Made by a program: the position numbers and the translations under genes
Assembly (NCBI RefSeq): GCF_901709675.1
Contig: NC_051087.1
Span: 17,482,067-17,546,066, forward strand
Length of the DNA: 64,000 nt
Reading direction: 5' to 3'
DNA from: Syngnathus acus
Lineage: Eukaryota; Chordata; Actinopteri; Syngnathiformes; Syngnathidae
Notes under the pieces: generated by a model
Told to the model about the DNA's origin: nothing
Seen by the model: only the letters and a program-made list of their open reading frames with translations
Database searches by the model: none
In this document: in pieces, positions 61,179-64,000 of the stretch
How positions within the stretch are numbered: the first letter of the stretch is position 1
Layout of the letters: each line of letters opens with the position of its first letter

Positions 61179-62510
61179 ATGACTAACCGAGTTGAGGACA
61201 ATCTCCAATGTCCATCCTGTTCGGACATCTATGAAGATCCCGTCATGCTGCCGTGTAGTCACAGCTTCTGTCGTGCGTGTGTGCAGCAGTGGTGGGAGCA
61301 GAAAGAAGAGCGAACGTGTCCACTCTGTAGAAAAAGGTGTAATTCGATGGATCTACGTCCAAATTTGTGTGAGTCTGAGTACATTTGCAGCTTACATAAG
61401 GAGAAACTGAAACTTTTCTGTTTGGACCACCAAGAGCTTGTGTGCCCCATCTGCAGAGATGCTGAAATTCATACTGGCCATGAGTTCAGTCTCCTTGAAG
61501 AAATTGTCACAGGTAACAAAGAGAAAGTCCAGGAAAGCCTGCAGGATGCAAAGAAAAGACTGGAAGAATACAATGAGATAATGGATGAGTGCAATGAACA
61601 GGGGGCATACATCAAGGTCCAGAGGCAGCAGGTGGAACGCAGGATTAAGAAGGATTTTGAGGAGCTTTGTCATCTACTGCAGGTGGAGGAGGAGGCCAGG
61701 TTGTCTGCTGTGAGGGAGGAAGAGCAGGAGAAGAGTTGCACGATGAAGAAGAAGATTGAGGCTCTCAGCACAGAAAGGGCCGCTCTCTCAGATGCCATCA
61801 GAAGCACAGAGGAGCAGGTGACATCTGACCCTGTTTCCTTCATAAAGAACTTCCAGACTGCAATGACCAGAATTCAGAAGCTCCCCGAGAAGCCCGAGCT
61901 GCTCCCAGGAGCTCTGCTGGACAAAGCCAAACATGTGGGCAACCTCAAGTTCGCAGTGTGGGAACGAATGAAAGAGATGGTCTTCTACAGTCCTGTCATT
62001 TTGGACCCAAACACAGCCGGGCCAAGACTCACTCTGTCTGAAGATCTGACCAGCGTGAGTTGTCAAGAAGGACAGCAACGTCCAAACAATCCAGAGCGGT
62101 TGACCTGGTACTGTGTGCTCGGTTCTGTTTTGGGCTTTGGAACACACACCTGGGATGTGGAGGTGGGGCACAACAGAGACTGGAGAGTGGGGGTGATGTG
62201 GGGGGACCCTTGTGTGCCTTACAGGAAAGAATGCAGCATTGAACTTCTTGATGGTACCTACAGAAAGTTTGGTGACCAATCTGAATCCTTCTTTCCGTCA
62301 GTGAAGCCGCAGAGGATCCGAGTTCAATTAAACATGAATGAAAGATCAGTTTCATTCTCTGAATCCAGTAAAAACACTCAATTGTGGAAATCATATCCTT
62401 CCGATTGGCCATGTTTGTCCGACAACATAAACATTTTTCCTTTCTTTAGGACAGTTGATAAAATTCCTCTGCAAATAATTCCACTTGGCCCTCGGGTTAC
62501 GACTCAGTAA
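61179..62510 (+). CDS. TRIM family E3 ubiquitin ligase-like protein (TRIM35/A33-like), single coding exon
   Basis: 443 codons, ATG with A at -3. Residues 11-50: C3HC4 RING (C11, C14, C26, H28, C31, C34, C47, C50), which recruits an E2 enzyme. 70-101: B-box 2 (CSLH...CLDH...CPIC...H..H). About 105-235: charged coiled coil for dimerisation. About 275-293: PRY (LDPNTAGPRLTLSEDLTSV). About 313-440: SPRY (LGFGTHTWDVEVG, WRVGV), the target-binding module. RING, B-box and PRY-SPRY are all complete, with no stops or shifts. The intronless coding region matches the large teleost TRIM35/zinc-binding A33-like families. Many fish TRIMs act in innate immunity, but the role of this one is not known. Polyadenylation signals AATAAA lie at 62615 and 62626. 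Confidence 0.93.
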   Translation: MTNRVEDNLQCPSCSDIYEDPVMLPCSHSFCRACVQQWWEQKEERTCPLCRKRCNSMDLRPNLCESEYICSLHKEKLKLFCLDHQELVCPICRDAEIHTGHEFSLLEEIVTGNKEKVQESLQDAKKRLEEYNEIMDECNEQGAYIKVQRQQVERRIKKDFEELCHLLQVEEEARLSAVREEEQEKSCTMKKKIEALSTERAALSDAIRSTEEQVTSDPVSFIKNFQTAMTRIQKLPEKPELLPGALLDKAKHVGNLKFAVWERMKEMVFYSPVILDPNTAGPRLTLSEDLTSVSCQEGQQRPNNPERLTWYCVLGSVLGFGTHTWDVEVGHNRDWRVGVMWGDPCVPYRKECSIELLDGTYRKFGDQSESFFPSVKPQRIRVQLNMNERSVSFSESSKNTQLWKSYPSDWPCLSDNINIFPFFRTVDKIPLQIIPLGPRVTTQ

Positions 62511-62614
62511 ATGATTTTGGGGATGTTTTGCTCCACAATTAGTCTGATTTGTTGTTTTGCATGAAGTCATTTTTTTTTCTCCCGAAAGGGAAGTTGACAT
62601 GGTTTGATCTGTTC

Positions 62615-62631
62615 AATAAACTAAAAATAAA
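62615..62631 (+). terminator. Polyadenylation signals of the TRIM gene
   Basis: Two AATAAA hexamers (62615-62620 and 62626-62631) about 105 bp after the stop codon. The likely 3' end is 10-30 bp further on. Confidence 0.65.
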
Positions 62632-62965
62632 AGACTATTTTGAATGGATACAATTTTTTGATGAAGAATGTGTAACGAAGAACTCATTGTGCCCGAAATG
62701 TCATATATTGAGTTGTCAAAGTTTACTAAATAGTGAAACATCAGAGAAATATAGAAGACATTTTTTGGAAGGCTTTCCTCTTTTATGTTTTTTATGACCA
62801 TTGATGTATGATTTATGATCTTTAATTGTTTTATGAACCATTGCTCTTTTATAGTTTTATTGTTTTATGACTCATTGATCTCCCTTAGACTATTGATTTA
62901 TGACACAATAATCTTTAATTGTTTGATGACTCATTCATCTTTTATGGTTTTATTGTTTTATGATT
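62632..62965. repeat. AT-rich imperfect repeats after the TRIM gene
   Basis: Loose repeats of 'tttatgactcattgatctttaattgtttta' type between about 62790 and 62960. Otherwise no feature. The last 10 bp (TTTTATGATT, 62956-62965) are the left duplication of the SINE. Confidence 0.65.
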
Positions 62966-63310
62966 GGGCGGCACGGTGAGACACTGGCTAGCATGTCTGC
63001 CTCACAGTAAGGAGGGTGCGGGTTCGATTCCACCTCTGGCCCTCCCTGTGTGGAGTTTGCATGTTTTCCCCGTGCCCGCGTGGGTTGTCTCCGGGCACTC
63101 CGGTTTCCTCCCACATCCCCCAAAACATGCTTGGAAGGCTGATTGATAGGTGTGAGTGCGAGTGCGGATGGTTGTTCGTCTCTGTGTGCCCTGTGATTGG
63201 CTGGCAACCGGTTCAGGGTGTCCCCTGTCTACTGCCCGATGACTGCTGGGACAGGCTCCAGGATGCCCGCGACCCCCGTGGGGACAAGCGGTACAGAAAA
63301 TGGATGGATG
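62966..63310 (+). mobile_element. tRNA-headed SINE (family 2), copy 2
   Basis: Starts GGGCGGCACGGTGAGACACTG. B box GGTTCGATTCC at about 63021. Body tgtggagtttgcatgttttc, ggtttcctcccacatccc; tail AAAATGGATGGATG. Flanks TTTTATGATT (62956-62965) and TTTTATGGTT (63311-63320) are a duplication with one mismatch. Same family as 54432-54796, which is in the opposite orientation. Confidence 0.88.
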
Positions 63311-63740
63311 TTTTATGGTTTTTGCGCCCCAGGAAGTGGTACTCCGGTGTTGGTGAACATATCTGGCCATGTCTGGGTATACGTATGTTATGTACCTGTC
63401 CAAGGGTGAGGTGTTAATGATTTAGAATGAAATTGAGGTTGTTAATGGAAAAAAAATTAAAAGTTTATTTAATCATTATTTTTGGTATGTCATGACTTCT
63501 CTTGTTAGTTAGAAGCTGTAGTCTGAAGGTATGAAGTCTGTGGCAGGCAAAGTTGAAAGGTGGGGGTGTCTTGAGGGTGTGTAAGGGTGGGGATGCCCTT
63601 CCAGGCATAGGATGGCTGTGGGGGGTCTCAGTGGATATATGCCCAGGCAGATTTCTCTGAGGGAAGATTTCAATCAAATGGCATTTGAAAAGACACAGCG
63701 TTTTTCCTTCATCTAAATACATTAAAAAAAAAAAGACTAT
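63311..63740. other. No recognised feature
   Basis: About 430 bp without coding sequence or repeat ends that I can identify. Confidence 0.5.
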
Positions 63741-63915
63741 TATCAAGACGTGTCATCTCCAGGGGAGCAGTGGGTGGTAAAGAGGTCTTGTCTCCAGGAA
63801 GCCTTGGGTGGTCCCATTGAAAAAGGTTCTTACCAACATGTGTCATCTCCAGGGGAGTGTTGGGTGGTAAAAAGAGACGTGTCATCTCCACGGATAGCCG
63901 GGTGGTGCAGACATG
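63741..63915. repeat. Short tandem repeats 'gtgtcatctccaggggag'
   Basis: The motif 'cRtgtcatctccaSgg' recurs at about 63750, 63838 and 63878, and 'tgtctccagg' at about 63789, with 'gggtggtaaa' or similar following. A minisatellite with 40-90-bp spacing. The open frames across it are repeat-driven. Confidence 0.7.
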
Positions 63916-64000
63916 TCTCTATTGTAGCGAGAACTGGGCATATTCATTTCATCTAGGTTATCGCTGTGGATAAAATATTATAGATTTTTTTAAAATATAT
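63916..64000. other. Window end, no feature
   Basis: AT-rich sequence up to the end of the window. Confidence 0.5.

Noticed and set aside
61788-62412. Minus-strand frames opposite the TRIM gene
   Set aside because: They have no domains and are shadows of the TRIM coding exon.

Overview
This is eukaryotic DNA, almost certainly from a teleost fish and probably a percomorph. I infer that from the mixture of repeats: Copia, Penelope-like and ISL2EU elements, several LINE families of the kind common in fish, tRNA-headed SINEs, TA-flanked MITEs whose ends read CCGTATTTT..., and a gamma-type endogenous retrovirus. There are no operons, bacterial genes, rRNA genes or CRISPR arrays. The window is dense in transposable elements, many inserted inside one another. 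The one convincing host gene is an intact TRIM E3-ligase-like gene with a single coding exon at 61179-62510.

Layout. 1-12 kb: LINE A (+) carries a solo LTR and a composite hAT element. It is abutted by LINE B (-), and LINE B is split by a 6.4-kb endogenous retrovirus (3896-10300) with identical 428-bp LTRs. The retrovirus has an open 519-codon env, a shortened gag and almost no pol. 11-15 kb: LINE 3' ends, a tRNA-SINE, and the LTR and gag of a Ty3/Gypsy element. 16.3-22.2 kb: a TA-flanked MITE that appears to hold a mini-LINE, a Penelope-like element (PLE) with a 12-bp target duplication, and a SINE. The PLE is itself split by an ISL2EU deletion derivative. 22.4-30.3 kb: two copies of MITE family X, with a LINE and a hAT nested inside, and a satellite-like array between them. 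30-36 kb: SINE, LINE relics, a solo LTR, and MITE family Y with four 251-bp tandem repeats.

37-41.8 kb: a nearly complete Copia element with a 5-bp target duplication and LTRs that differ at two sites. 41.8-45.3 kb: MITE Z and a longer ISL2EU copy carrying THAP, SWIM and YqaJ coding remains. 45.5-50.2 kb: LINE F, then LINE C interrupted by a MITE in its reverse-transcriptase active site and by LINE D, which holds a SINE. 50.7-54.2 kb: LINE E, with a 921-codon frame and an unusual ~77-bp flanking duplication. 54-60 kb: MITE, SINE, hAT and solo-LTR relics. 60-64 kb: the TRIM gene, another SINE and simple repeats.

The genes do not form a pathway. What the window offers is a record of insertion order, with exact target duplications and two usable empty sites. 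The least ordinary signals are these: the env-intact but gag/pol-deleted young provirus; MITE families whose internal tandem arrays repeat a transposase-like last exon (family X) or a start-codon exon with its splice donor (family Y); and two ISL2EU deletion derivatives that both keep the THAP exon. Boundaries and identities were judged by eye, and nothing was searched against a database.
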